This document shows positions 30,601 through 39,554 of a DNA stretch of 48,092 bases, piece after piece. The stretch is from NCBI GenBank assembly GCA_028282785.1, contig JANQHE010000073.1:1-48092 (forward strand). Direction: 5' to 3'. Under the pieces are notes generated by a model. It was not told the DNA's origin and ran no database searches. It worked only from the letters and a program-made list of their open reading frames with translations. The number at the start of each line of letters is the position of its first letter. Position 1 is the stretch's first letter. The DNA comes from Bacteroidales bacterium (lineage in GTDB: Bacteria; Bacteroidota; Bacteroidia; Bacteroidales; UBA12077). Made by a program: the position numbers and the translations under genes.

Positions 30601-31182
30601 CCGGATTATTTGATACAAGGAGAGTTATATTTAGATAACAATAAAATTGAAAAATTTGAATATATTTCAATGAACACTCCTGATTCGTTCAAAAAGATAC
30701 CATTTTACCAGGAAATATTTCCGGGAGATAAAGTAAAAATTTCAGAAAAATGTAGTGACAAAGAGTTTAAAGATTTCTTATCCAGTAAATTACCGGAGTA
30801 TATGATTCCCTCTTTTTATGTTGAAATTGACGAGATTCCACTAAATACAAGCGGGAAAATTGATTATAATCGTTTACCTGATCCTGAAATTAAATCGGAA
30901 GCAGAATTTATATTACCTGGAAATGAAATAGAGGAAAAAATTATAAAAATATGGGCGGAAGTATTGAATATTCCTCATAACCTGATTAGCACAAGTTCAA
31001 GCTTTTTCGACCTTGGCGGTCACTCACTAAAAGCAATACTTCTACAATCTAGAATAAGTAAAGAATTTGGAGTTAGCATTCCTTTGGCTGAGTTATTTGA
31101 AAAGCAAACGGTAAAAGATATAGCGGTTATGTTATTTAACTTAGAGGAATTTGAAGAAGAAACGCAAGTAATAGAAATTTAA
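27613..31182 (+). CDS. NRPS: half-C-A[PRMT-like methyltransferase]-T, Tyr/aromatic-like
   Basis: 1189 residues. Starts with the C-terminal half of a condensation domain (KKLYWEKLL ... ~10-235) without the catalytic motif; the complete C domain at the end of the previous synthetase is the likely condensing partner. A domain from ~255 with YTSGTSGKPKG near 28846; specificity residues DASTIAAIC-K, close to the Phe/Trp/Tyr family (DAWTIAAICK) with Ser in place of Trp, so an aromatic residue, perhaps Tyr. Between a8 (ELRGYRIELKEIE) and a9 (LPEYMIPSFY) sits a ~330-residue methyltransferase domain. T domain with LGGHSL (Ser1138), then an acidic tail (LEEFEEETQVIEI) that should dock on the TubC-like domain of the synthetase at 33007; the intervening gene encodes a B12-rSAM enzyme. 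Confidence 0.96.
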   Translation: MNSTDESRRNKKLYWEKLLSSNISYSSFPYEKNRNYTDDIVYENFIIKLKKETTNRIVKLCGNSEVKVYTVLLSNIFLLLQKMSNNNNILLGAPIFKQKQDVDFINTLLLLHVNIDIHDSFKDLLLKVGLSIKDSTENQNFPLKTLIHKSGIECNKNKNELFDIFVLNKKLHKKEYIFGIAYNLLLIVEHNNDNISVNIEYNSVKYTRSDICNIATKLETLIDDCLQYPHKKLDEFTILSEEEKELVLYEFNNSKTVIPDNKTIHRMFEIQAEKNPYKIALVNDDLHLTYNELNKRSNCLANLLRKNGVTSDVIVGIAIEKSVELIIGILGILKSGGAYLPIDMNYPKERKQFIVNDSKIKCIVATDADDIDFEFDGKVILLNETELSKSNNIDLNENELSDQPSDLAYVIYTSGTSGKPKGTLLEHKGIVSENHLWIDTFKVTPDDHIMFYSSPSFDASVSEIFMALFNGAKLFIPNKENKVSLISFENDILKKIISIVTLPPVFASNVSDYVIKKLKVLITAGSETSETLIKKYNQEITYINAYGPTETSICATAWDTKNYNSLGIITIGKPIHNTQVYILDKKLRPQAIGVIGDIYISGIGVGRGYLGKAELTRKSFIPDPFNPGEIMYKSGDCGRWLSNGEIEFKGRLDDQIELRGYRIELKEIEKCLTNHNCIENAVIRKHNIYNEDQLIAYFKQKEKIGLWPSLAEYYVYDDRIYKHFANDELRNEKYRKAIQKVVKDKVVLEIGPGSECILSLICLEESAKRIYAVEIIEEAYQKAFNKIKTLGLEDKIIVIHGDATQIELPEKIDCCISEIVGSIGGAEGAAKIINEIHPKMNENFSMIPSSSISKVAAVTLPKNDFDASFDEVAAYYVDKIFDNIGRKFDLRLVLSSFKKKNIISDIGVFEDLNFNQLIDLEAEHNINLKFKKDSVFNGLIVWLVLYCDEQEVIDTIEEKSIWLPVYFPIFYQGIKVSKGNYLKAKITRKLSENGLNPDYLIQGELYLDNNKIEKFEYISMNTPDSFKKIPFYQEIFPGDKVKISEKCSDKEFKDFLSSKLPEYMIPSFYVEIDEIPLNTSGKIDYNRLPDPEIKSEAEFILPGNEIEEKIIKIWAEVLNIPHNLISTSSSFFDLGGHSLKAILLQSRISKEFGVSIPLAELFEKQTVKDIAVMLFNLEEFEEETQVIEI
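29720..30750 (+). other. PRMT-like SAM methyltransferase domain embedded in A domain (a8-a9 site)
   Basis: The insert contains a SAM-binding motif I VVLEIGPGSE (from 29851), RIYAVEII for the ribose-binding acidic residue, IVIHGDATQIELPEKID, and SEIVGSIGGAEGA, which corresponds to the double-E loop of protein arginine methyltransferases. A following beta-barrel-like part has NGLIVWLVLYCDEQ and IWLPVYFPI, again PRMT-like. This differs from the usual NRPS N-methyltransferase insert. Given an aromatic-type A domain, O-methylation of tyrosine is a plausible inference; backbone N-methylation is the alternative suggested by the insertion site. Confidence 0.8.
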
Positions 31183-31285
31183 TGAATAATATCTAAGACT
31201 CTGTTAGATCTTCTTTTACAATTTAGTTTAAAAATAACAGACTAAAACTTTTTCTAGGCCTTAATAAATATCCATTTAATAGAAA

Positions 31286-32947
31286 ATGAAAAAGAAAATT
31301 GATTGTTTGATTGTTGGACATAATCAAATAAAATATGATGAATTTATAGATCTCATTGAACGTATTGGTAAAGATACTTCTACATATAGAGATTTAAACA
31401 TGAATTTTTTAACTCGTAAATCAAGAAAATATAATGCAACTGATATATATAATGATTTTTGCGTAAAATCTAATCAAAGTTTAGAACATATAAATTATAT
31501 CGAAACATTTAGTACAACTATTTCTTATTTAGTGACTTATTTAAATAAAAGAGGTTTTACTTACGAGTATATCCATTCTTTTCAAGAAGAAAAAGATAAC
31601 CTGATTGAATTACTACAAACGTGTGAGATTAATGCTATCGCAATTTCAACAACTTTATATGTTATATCAACACCTCTATTCGAAGTTCTTGACGTTGTGA
31701 AAAAGTATAATAAAGGATCTAAAATTATAATCGGAGGTCATTTTATTGCGACTCAAATGAGAATTTCATCTATTGAAGAGCAAAAGAATTTGTTTAACAA
31801 ATTAGATGCAGATTATTATGTAAATAGTTCGCAAGGAGAGAAGGCGTTAGTTGATCTTCTATCATTGATTAAAAATACAGACAAAGATATTGGAAGTATT
31901 GATAATGTTATTTACAAATCTAATGGTGAGTATATTTTTAATAAAACAAGTGAAGAAAATAATAAACTACAAGATAATTTGGTGAATTGGGATTTAGTTT
32001 CTAATAACGCAGGTAATTTTATTAATATTAGAACAAGTATTTCTTGTCCGTTTAAATGTTCGTTTTGTGGCTTTCCTGAACATGCTGGCAAATATCAGGC
32101 AATTAAAACCTATGATATTGAGAAAGAACTAAACACATTAAAAAATATTAATAGTTTGAAGAATGTATTTTTCCTGGATGATACCTTTAATGTACCACCT
32201 AAACGTTTTAAAGAGATCTTAAATATGATGATTAAACGAAAAGATAAGTTTAAATGGCATTCATTTATAAGATCACAATATGTTGATAAAGAGATAGCTG
32301 TAATGATGAAGGAAAGCGGTTGCGAAAGTGTTTTTTTAGGAATTGAATCCGGAAGTGATGCAATTTTAAAAAACATGAATAAACAGGTTAGTGCTAAGCA
32401 ATATTTAAAGGGAATAGAAATACTTTCTGATGCAGGTATCCAAACTTATGGTAGTTTTATTATAGGTTTTCCAGGAGAGACCGAAAAAACATTTCAGGAA
32501 ACATATGATTTTATAAAAAGTAGTGCGCTCGATTTCTACAGAGCTCAATTATGGTACTATGAGTTTATAACCCCAATATGGAGAGAAAGAGAAAAATATA
32601 ATATACAAGGAAAGGGATTTGAATGGTCTCATTCAACTCTCAGTTCAGAAAAAGCTTGTGATATGATTGAGAAACTAATAGTCGAAATAAACAATCCAAT
32701 TAGGGTTCCACAGTATTATTTTGATTATGAATTCTTGGTTCAATTGCAATATAAGGGTATGACTAAACAGCAATTAAAAACATTTCTAATTGCATTTAAT
32801 GAGGGTGTAAGAGAGAAAATATTAAATAAAAACATATCTGAAACAAGCGATGAAATTATCGAAATGATAAGTAAGCTAGAACTTATAGATAAAAAAAATC
32901 AGAGCGAAGTTAACTGGGAACTTGGGATTCCGGAGCTTGATCTTTAA
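31286..32947 (+). CDS. B12-binding radical SAM enzyme resembling PhpK family methyltransferases
   Basis: 553 residues. The N-terminus (DCLIVGHNQIKYDEF ... TSTYRDLNMNFL) looks like the PhpK family of cobalamin-dependent radical SAM P-methyltransferases, many members of which sit in NRPS or PKS clusters and probably methylate carbon. Cobalamin-binding part ~60-210 (IAISTTLYVIS, KIIIGGHFIAT), rSAM core with SISCPFKCSFCGF (motif 32045-32068), FLGIESGSDAILKNMNK and SFIIGFPGETEKTF, followed by a C-terminal domain. It lies between two synthetases expected to dock directly to each other, so a role on a tethered intermediate or finished peptide is likely. No phosphinate biosynthesis genes are visible, which argues against true P-methylation here. 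Confidence 0.92.
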   Translation: MKKKIDCLIVGHNQIKYDEFIDLIERIGKDTSTYRDLNMNFLTRKSRKYNATDIYNDFCVKSNQSLEHINYIETFSTTISYLVTYLNKRGFTYEYIHSFQEEKDNLIELLQTCEINAIAISTTLYVISTPLFEVLDVVKKYNKGSKIIIGGHFIATQMRISSIEEQKNLFNKLDADYYVNSSQGEKALVDLLSLIKNTDKDIGSIDNVIYKSNGEYIFNKTSEENNKLQDNLVNWDLVSNNAGNFINIRTSISCPFKCSFCGFPEHAGKYQAIKTYDIEKELNTLKNINSLKNVFFLDDTFNVPPKRFKEILNMMIKRKDKFKWHSFIRSQYVDKEIAVMMKESGCESVFLGIESGSDAILKNMNKQVSAKQYLKGIEILSDAGIQTYGSFIIGFPGETEKTFQETYDFIKSSALDFYRAQLWYYEFITPIWREREKYNIQGKGFEWSHSTLSSEKACDMIEKLIVEINNPIRVPQYYFDYEFLVQLQYKGMTKQQLKTFLIAFNEGVREKILNKNISETSDEIIEMISKLELIDKKNQSEVNWELGIPELDL

Positions 32948-33006
32948 TATACACCATGTTGTAAGAAGTAGATTTTAAGTTGTTAAAATTAATAAATAAT
33001 TAAAAT

Positions 33007-36000
33007 ATGAAAATTTCAGAGTTATTAAATGAATTATATGAAGCAGGTATCAAAATATCTCTTAAAGATGGTAAGATACAGTTGATCTCATTAAAAAAGC
33101 AGGATATCCCTATACACCTTACAGGTAAGATTAGAAAATTTAAAAATGAAATAACAGAGTATTTTATTAAGGAACAAAATAAGTATAGAAGGATTTTTGA
33201 AAAAATTAAAAGCGCTGAAAAGAAAGATTATTACAATATTTTTTCTGCTCAGAAAGGATTATATCTTTTACAGAAAAAGAATCCGGAAAGTGCTGCATAT
33301 AATTTACCGTTCGAAATTACACTTAACAAAAACGTTGACGTAAAACATCTTGAAAATACTTTTAAAAAACTTATTGAGCATCATGATAGCCTTAGAACTT
33401 CGTTTGAATTAGTGGATGGAATACCTGCACAAAGAATTCATGATACTGTTGAATTCAATATTGAAGAGTTTGAAATTGATGCTAAAGAAATAGAAAAAAT
33501 TAGAAAAGAATTTGTAAAACCATTTGATTTAAATAAAGCCCCGCTTTTTAGGGCTAATTTGTTTAAAGTTAAAGATGGTAATTCTATTTTAATGTTAGAT
33601 ATGCACCATATTATAAATGATGGTACATCTCAAAATGTTCTGTTACAGAATTTCCATCGATTTTACAATGGGGATAACTTACCTAAAATTCCACTACAGT
33701 TTAAAGACTTCTCAGAGTGGATAATAAAAAGCAATAACCAAAAAGCGAATATTAAAAAACAAGAAGAGCACTGGCTAAACTTATACAAAGACAATCCGGA
33801 TGCTTTAAACTTACCAACTGATTTCTTACGGACATCAGAGCAACAGTTTAATGGAGCAATTGTAAATTTTGCGTTAACAAAAGAAGAAACTGAAAAAGTG
33901 AAAGCTTCTTTGAAAGAATACGATATCACATTGTTTATGTTTTTTTTCTCCGCGTTTAATATATTATTATCAAAGCTTAGTGGTCAAGATGATATTGTTG
34001 TAGGTTGTCCGGCAGCAGGTCGAAAACACTCTGATATTAACAGTATTGTGGGAATGTTTGTAAATTCTCTTGCCCTTAGAACTAAAATTCATAAAAATCG
34101 ATCAGTTAGGAGGTTTATTGAAGAGGTCAAATTAAAAACATTAAAAGATTTAGATAATCAAGAATATCATTTCGAAGAACTGGTTAATAAATTAGCAATT
34201 GAAAGAGATGCTAGTAGAAATCCATTGTTTGACGTTATATTTAATGTTCAAAATCAAAGCGAAACAATCATAGATTTATCATTATTGAAGAAAGGTGAAT
34301 ATACTCATGAGTATAATATATCAAAATTTGATTTAGGATTAATAGTTTGTGATTGTGGAGAACAAATATTAATTACAATAGAGTATAGCTCTAAGTTATT
34401 TAAGCCTGAAACAATCGAACGATATATAGAATCTTTTCTAAAAATAGTAGATCAATTGAATGATTGCCCAGATCGGTTGATTTCAGATATTGAAATTTTA
34501 GAAGAAAATAAGAAACGTAAATTACTTCAAAATTTTAATAATAAAAATAATGATTATACACGACAAAAATCACTAATTGATTTTTTTGAAACAACTGTTA
34601 AGAAATTTCCCGATAAGATAGCTTTAGTAGCTAAAGACAAATCCATTACATATGGTCGTTTATATGAGATCGTTTGTGTTGTAGCAAATCAATTAGATAA
34701 AAAAGGCGTAAAAAAATCAGATATTGTATGCATATTAGACAATAGATCATTGGATATCATAATTGGTATTTTAGGTATTCTAAAGACAGGAGCTGCATAT
34801 CTACCTATTGATTCTGAAACTCCTGTCGAAAGAATAAAGTATTATATCAAAGATAGTTCGTCTAAGATAATCCTTACAGCAGAGGAACTAAAAGATAGCT
34901 TAGATCTTGATTTGGATATTGTTAATCTATGTGACAATGATTATTCAGAAAACATTACAAAATATAATGAGTTATGTGAGATATCATCCGATGATATATC
35001 GCAAATAATTTATACTTCAGGTTCTACAGGTATACCAAAAGGAGTAGTTATCACTCACGGGAAAGTGTTAAATCATTTAATACCATTAATTAATGATATA
35101 AATATAAATAGTAGTGATAAAGTATTGTTATTTTCTCCAATGTCTTTTGATGCATCAGTAGAACAGTTTTGGCTACCATTATTGACTGGAGGGGAACTTA
35201 TTTCGATTGAAAAATCCTTAATGCTCGATAAAATAGAATTTGAAGATTACATAAATAAAAAGGCAGTGACTTGCTTGTATATGGTGCCAGCTTACTTACA
35301 AAATTTGAAATTGAAAGGATTGAAAAATCTGGATAAAATTGTTATGGGAGGTGATGAATGTAAATCAGATCACGTTAAAAGTTTGTATAAGCAGTTGGAT
35401 TTTTATAATGAATACGGACCCACAGAAACTACTGTTACAGCAACTCGTCATTTAATTAAAGATTATAAAAAAGATGTAAAAATACCAATTGGAAAACCAG
35501 TACATAATAAGAATATATATATATTGGATGAAGATCTGAAAATGCTTCCAATTGGTATTGTTGGAGAAATATATATTGGCGGTCCTTGTGTTAGTAATGG
35601 CTATTTAAATAACATAGAATTAACTGCTGAAAAATTTATACAAAATCCATATTCTCCAAATCAAATTATTTATAAAACCGGTGATTTGGCAAAATGGTTA
35701 CCTGACGGAAATATAGAATTTACTGGAAGAAAAGATGAACAAGTAAAAATTCGAGGTTTTAGGATTGAGCTTGGCGAAGTAAAAACGTGCTTGTTAAAAA
35801 TTTATGGAATTAAAGATGCAGCGGTTTTAGTAAGAATTAAGGATAATGGAGATAAAGTATTATGTGCTTATGTTGTTGCTAACGAGTTTATTACAAAAGA
35901 TGAAATAAGAAATTACCTATCAAAAGAAATACCTTACTACATGATTCCACATTACGTCGAAATTATCGAAAAATTACCTTTAACATCTAGTGGTAAGATT

Positions 36001-37680
36001 AATGTAAATGCATTACCGGATATTATTAAAGATGATGTTTCCGGAAATGATGAAAAAAGAGATGAACTGTCAGAATTGGTTTATAATGCATGGAGTAAGG
36101 TTTTAAATTTGAAAACGATTAAAAGTACCGATAGATTTTTTGAAATAGGTGGAGATTCTTTAAAAGTAATGCAACTCTCTGCAGAACTTCAAAAGTCTGA
36201 TATAAAAATAACAATGGCTGATTTAATGAAATATCCGACTATTTCAGATTTAAGTAAGTTCATTAAAACGGTTAATAGATCGGGTGCAAATAAAGGTGAA
36301 AATAGTTACGTATTAAGACCAATTGAGAAAAAGGAATATTACCCATTAACATACTCACAAAGTTTCTTTATAAAATCGTTGACGGAAGGTGTGAATCCAA
36401 ATATGAAGGGAACAATAAATTTAAGCAAGATTGATAAATCTGCTTTAAAGAATGCAGTTAAAAGCTTATTAAATAAACACGAAAATTTAAGAACGAATTT
36501 TATAAAAGTTGATGAAGAACTTAAACAGAAAGTACGAAGCTTAAGTGAGCTAAACTTTAATCTTGAGGAAATTGTCATAGAAAATAAAAAGGACTATATA
36601 TCAGAATTGAAACAACTCATAACGACAGATTATAATAAACCTTTCGACTTGGAAAAAGACTGTTTAATAAGAATGAAACTGTTCTGTTTACCAAATGATA
36701 ATTATGTTTTTTATTTTGTGATACATCATATTTTATTCGATATATGGTCCTCTAATTTACTTATAAATGAACTACAAAGTTTATATAAGCAAGGTCTTAG
36801 TAATAAAAACAATCAACATTTAAATCAATTAAAGATTAATTATAAAGACTACTCTGAACGCTTATATGATTTAATAAAAAGTCAATATGGTGAAGAGTTA
36901 AAGAGATTTTGGATTAAAAGATTATTTAAAGCAACAGAAAAATTAAAACTTAAGTTAGGTAATTCTTCAAATAATGATCAGAAAAAAGGAAACTTAATCA
37001 CTTATCATAGTCCTATTCCTGTTGAAATTTATAAGCATATAATAAACTGTTCTGTAGATAAAAATTACAATGTATATGCAATATTATTAGCTGCAATGAA
37101 CCTGGTAATGTCTAAATTACAGAACGAAAAGGAAGTTGTAGTAAGATGTCCTGTTGCTTGCAGACAAAATATTGATGTTAATAAAATAATCGGATTCATT
37201 GCAAATGAGATATTTCTTCCCGGAAATATAGATGATACATATACGGGAGCCACATATTTGGAAACAGTTAGTCTTGATTTTACTGAAGCGATGAATTATC
37301 AAATGTACCCAAGTTTACTTCTTGCCAATGATCTTGGGATACCCTATGAAAATTTAAAAGATGATATGGCAATCTTAACTTTAAACCATCACAAATACAA
37401 ATCAGAGTATAAAGGGCTATACAATATAAATCCTAAAAATAGAACAACACAATTAAGTGAAGAAATTAAAAACATTCTTTGTTTATGCCATGAATATAAG
37501 AATGGAATTGTTATTGAATGGAGTTTTTGTGAAAATATTCATACCAAAGAAAAAATGATAATAGTTGAAGAAATGTTTTTTTATTTTCTTAATCAACTAT
37601 TGAATAATCCCGATGAAAAAATAAATAATTATTTAAACAAATATTCTAATTGCAATTTAGAATTGATTTTTAATAAATAA
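33007..37680 (+). CDS. NRPS, probable terminal subunit: TubC-like docking-C-A-T-terminal C
   Basis: 1557 residues. N-terminal TubC-like docking domain (~1-60, ELLNELYEAGIKISLKDGKIQL), C ~70-510 (HHIINDG, His200), A ~525-1000 (YTSGSTGIPKG near 35011; specificity residues DAEYVGEVT-K, similar to the second A domain of the first protein), T with GGDSL (Ser1051), then a second condensation-fold domain ~1100-1550 in which the motif is HHILFDIW (His1240), lacking the final Gly. No tail or thioesterase follows and no further synthetase is encoded downstream, so this last domain is the best candidate for chain release, by cyclisation or by transfer to a free amine. That role is inferred from position and motif divergence. 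Confidence 0.96.
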   Translation: MKISELLNELYEAGIKISLKDGKIQLISLKKQDIPIHLTGKIRKFKNEITEYFIKEQNKYRRIFEKIKSAEKKDYYNIFSAQKGLYLLQKKNPESAAYNLPFEITLNKNVDVKHLENTFKKLIEHHDSLRTSFELVDGIPAQRIHDTVEFNIEEFEIDAKEIEKIRKEFVKPFDLNKAPLFRANLFKVKDGNSILMLDMHHIINDGTSQNVLLQNFHRFYNGDNLPKIPLQFKDFSEWIIKSNNQKANIKKQEEHWLNLYKDNPDALNLPTDFLRTSEQQFNGAIVNFALTKEETEKVKASLKEYDITLFMFFFSAFNILLSKLSGQDDIVVGCPAAGRKHSDINSIVGMFVNSLALRTKIHKNRSVRRFIEEVKLKTLKDLDNQEYHFEELVNKLAIERDASRNPLFDVIFNVQNQSETIIDLSLLKKGEYTHEYNISKFDLGLIVCDCGEQILITIEYSSKLFKPETIERYIESFLKIVDQLNDCPDRLISDIEILEENKKRKLLQNFNNKNNDYTRQKSLIDFFETTVKKFPDKIALVAKDKSITYGRLYEIVCVVANQLDKKGVKKSDIVCILDNRSLDIIIGILGILKTGAAYLPIDSETPVERIKYYIKDSSSKIILTAEELKDSLDLDLDIVNLCDNDYSENITKYNELCEISSDDISQIIYTSGSTGIPKGVVITHGKVLNHLIPLINDININSSDKVLLFSPMSFDASVEQFWLPLLTGGELISIEKSLMLDKIEFEDYINKKAVTCLYMVPAYLQNLKLKGLKNLDKIVMGGDECKSDHVKSLYKQLDFYNEYGPTETTVTATRHLIKDYKKDVKIPIGKPVHNKNIYILDEDLKMLPIGIVGEIYIGGPCVSNGYLNNIELTAEKFIQNPYSPNQIIYKTGDLAKWLPDGNIEFTGRKDEQVKIRGFRIELGEVKTCLLKIYGIKDAAVLVRIKDNGDKVLCAYVVANEFITKDEIRNYLSKEIPYYMIPHYVEIIEKLPLTSSGKINVNALPDIIKDDVSGNDEKRDELSELVYNAWSKVLNLKTIKSTDRFFEIGGDSLKVMQLSAELQKSDIKITMADLMKYPTISDLSKFIKTVNRSGANKGENSYVLRPIEKKEYYPLTYSQSFFIKSLTEGVNPNMKGTINLSKIDKSALKNAVKSLLNKHENLRTNFIKVDEELKQKVRSLSELNFNLEEIVIENKKDYISELKQLITTDYNKPFDLEKDCLIRMKLFCLPNDNYVFYFVIHHILFDIWSSNLLINELQSLYKQGLSNKNNQHLNQLKINYKDYSERLYDLIKSQYGEELKRFWIKRLFKATEKLKLKLGNSSNNDQKKGNLITYHSPIPVEIYKHIINCSVDKNYNVYAILLAAMNLVMSKLQNEKEVVVRCPVACRQNIDVNKIIGFIANEIFLPGNIDDTYTGATYLETVSLDFTEAMNYQMYPSLLLANDLGIPYENLKDDMAILTLNHHKYKSEYKGLYNINPKNRTTQLSEEIKNILCLCHEYKNGIVIEWSFCENIHTKEKMIIVEEMFFYFLNQLLNNPDEKINNYLNKYSNCNLELIFNK

Positions 37681-37705
37681 TCCTAAATTAAAATACCTAA
37701 TTAGT

Positions 37706-39535
37706 ATGGAAAATAATAAATTATGTGTCAATCTTATTCACTGTGGTAATAGAAGTCTAGTAAATCCTAAAGACCAAGAGCAAAAAAATATATTTTTTAT
37801 GCCGATGGGAATGTTACCGCTAGCTTCTGTTTTAAAAGAAGACAATATCAATATCGAGATTATACATTCAGACCTTGAATTTGGTAAGGAGTTGAACGAA
37901 ATATTTGATTTTGAACATCTTGATGCGATAGGTTTTGATTTACACTGGGTAAATGAAAGTTTAAGCGTGCTTGAAACGGCTAAAACATTAAAATCAATTA
38001 AACCAGAACTATTCTGTTTTCTTGGAGGATATTCTGCAAGCCTTTTTTCTGAAGAACTAGTAAGCGAACATAGTTATATAGATGCAGTTATTAAAGGAGA
38101 TGGAGAAGTTCCAATTAGGGAACTTTGTAAAGTTCTTTTCGAAACAAAATTGAAATACGGAGAACTTAAAAAAGATATTCTGGATAATAAGTTAAAACAA
38201 GTGTCAAATATAACCTGGTGTAATGCAGATGGCGATGTAGTTAATTTGCCTATAACTTATTCAGGTTCTGTTGATATAATGAATAACCTTAATTTTACTG
38301 AATTTAATTTACTTAGAAATTGGGAATATTATAGAAGTGCTTCAACGTTTTTGTCACATTTTCAACCTGCAAGCAGTGAACCAATGTTTTTGCTTGAAGT
38401 TGGTCGAGGATGTCAGTATTGGTGTACCTTTTGTGGTGGAAATACATTAGCTCAAAAGAAAATTAGTAATAGAGGAAGAACTAAATTCAGATCACATCAA
38501 TCCGTTTTAAAGTCAATAACAGAAGCTTATAATATGGGCTTTAAAACTTTTTATTCTTGCTTGGAAGATGAAAATAGTGATGATTGGTATATTGATTTGT
38601 TAAATTATATCAATAAGGAAAAAATTGATATAAATTATGTATATGGTTGTTGGAGATTACCTTCGGAAGGATTGGTTGATGCTTTGTCAAGGAGTTGTAA
38701 ACAAGTTATTTTTGAGATATCTCCTGAATCAGGTGTTGAAGAACTACGATACAATAATAAAGATAAAAGAATTTCATATTCAAATAAGGAATTGACTGAT
38801 TTTCTTGATTATATAAAATCTAAATCTAATGTTAAACTTCAGTTGTTCTTTGGATATTATTGTGTTGGAGAAACTAAAGAGACAATTATTGAGACTCTTA
38901 AATTTATAGTTGATCTTATAGCTAATTATCGTGGTTATATTGAAGTTGCATATGATAATTTTTCTACAGATCCAGGATCACTAATCTTCTTTAATCCTGA
39001 AAGCTATAATATGGATATAAAGGTTAGAAGCTTAAATGATTATTTAGACCATATAGAACATAAATATATTGAAAATAAAGGGCAAGCTGCTGATATGACT
39101 TTGTTTAAACCTAAATATATTAGCGAAGAAGAAGATACTTTAATAAAGCACATTGTAACGCTGTTTAACAAAATATTCTCCTCATATAAAAATACAATGT
39201 ATTATTACATTCTAATTAAGGAACTGGATGTTAATATATTATTGTTAATAATAGAAGAGCTAGCAGCAGAAATAGATCCATACAAACATGATGCGCTTGA
39301 TGAATTAAGAATTAAATTGGAAAAACGTTTTAAGAAGTATAAAATACTTGATGATAAGCTTTTCTCGATACTCGAAGCAGAATATCAAAATCAGAAAAAG
39401 CAGATGCATATATCGAAACCAACTACTGCATTATCTTTTAATTCTGAAATAGATGATCTATATACAGAATACATAGAGGATGATTGGGGAAATTCTTTAG
39501 GAACATTTTTGGAACAAGAACTAAATTCATTTTAA
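37706..39535 (+). CDS. B12-binding radical SAM enzyme with long C-terminal extension
   Basis: 609 residues. Cobalamin-binding-type N-terminus (MPMGMLPLASVLKEDNI, DAIGFDLHW, LFCFLGGYSASLF, AVIKGDGEVPIRELC), then an rSAM core with VGRGCQYWCTFCGGN (motif 38411-38434), followed by FEISPESGVEELRYNNK and GYYCVGETKETI. About 200 residues after the core are helical and charged, ending with an acidic stretch (LYTEYIEDDWG) that could be an interaction tail. It is the fourth cobalamin-type rSAM unit in the cluster and the third free-standing one. It differs clearly from the enzymes at 25879 and 31286, so it probably modifies another position. Substrate unknown. Confidence 0.9.
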   Translation: MENNKLCVNLIHCGNRSLVNPKDQEQKNIFFMPMGMLPLASVLKEDNINIEIIHSDLEFGKELNEIFDFEHLDAIGFDLHWVNESLSVLETAKTLKSIKPELFCFLGGYSASLFSEELVSEHSYIDAVIKGDGEVPIRELCKVLFETKLKYGELKKDILDNKLKQVSNITWCNADGDVVNLPITYSGSVDIMNNLNFTEFNLLRNWEYYRSASTFLSHFQPASSEPMFLLEVGRGCQYWCTFCGGNTLAQKKISNRGRTKFRSHQSVLKSITEAYNMGFKTFYSCLEDENSDDWYIDLLNYINKEKIDINYVYGCWRLPSEGLVDALSRSCKQVIFEISPESGVEELRYNNKDKRISYSNKELTDFLDYIKSKSNVKLQLFFGYYCVGETKETIIETLKFIVDLIANYRGYIEVAYDNFSTDPGSLIFFNPESYNMDIKVRSLNDYLDHIEHKYIENKGQAADMTLFKPKYISEEEDTLIKHIVTLFNKIFSSYKNTMYYYILIKELDVNILLLIIEELAAEIDPYKHDALDELRIKLEKRFKKYKILDDKLFSILEAEYQNQKKQMHISKPTTALSFNSEIDDLYTEYIEDDWGNSLGTFLEQELNSF

Positions 39536-39554
39536 AAATATAATTCTAACAAAT

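Noticed and set aside
31220-31257. Weak hairpin TTTAGT/ACTAAA before a T run
   Set aside because: Six-base AT stem inside what appears to be a continuous operon; too weak to call a terminator.
31286-32947. True phosphinate P-methyltransferase
   Set aside because: Only the family resemblance points there; no phosphonate or phosphinate genes are present, so C-methylation or another radical reaction is more likely.
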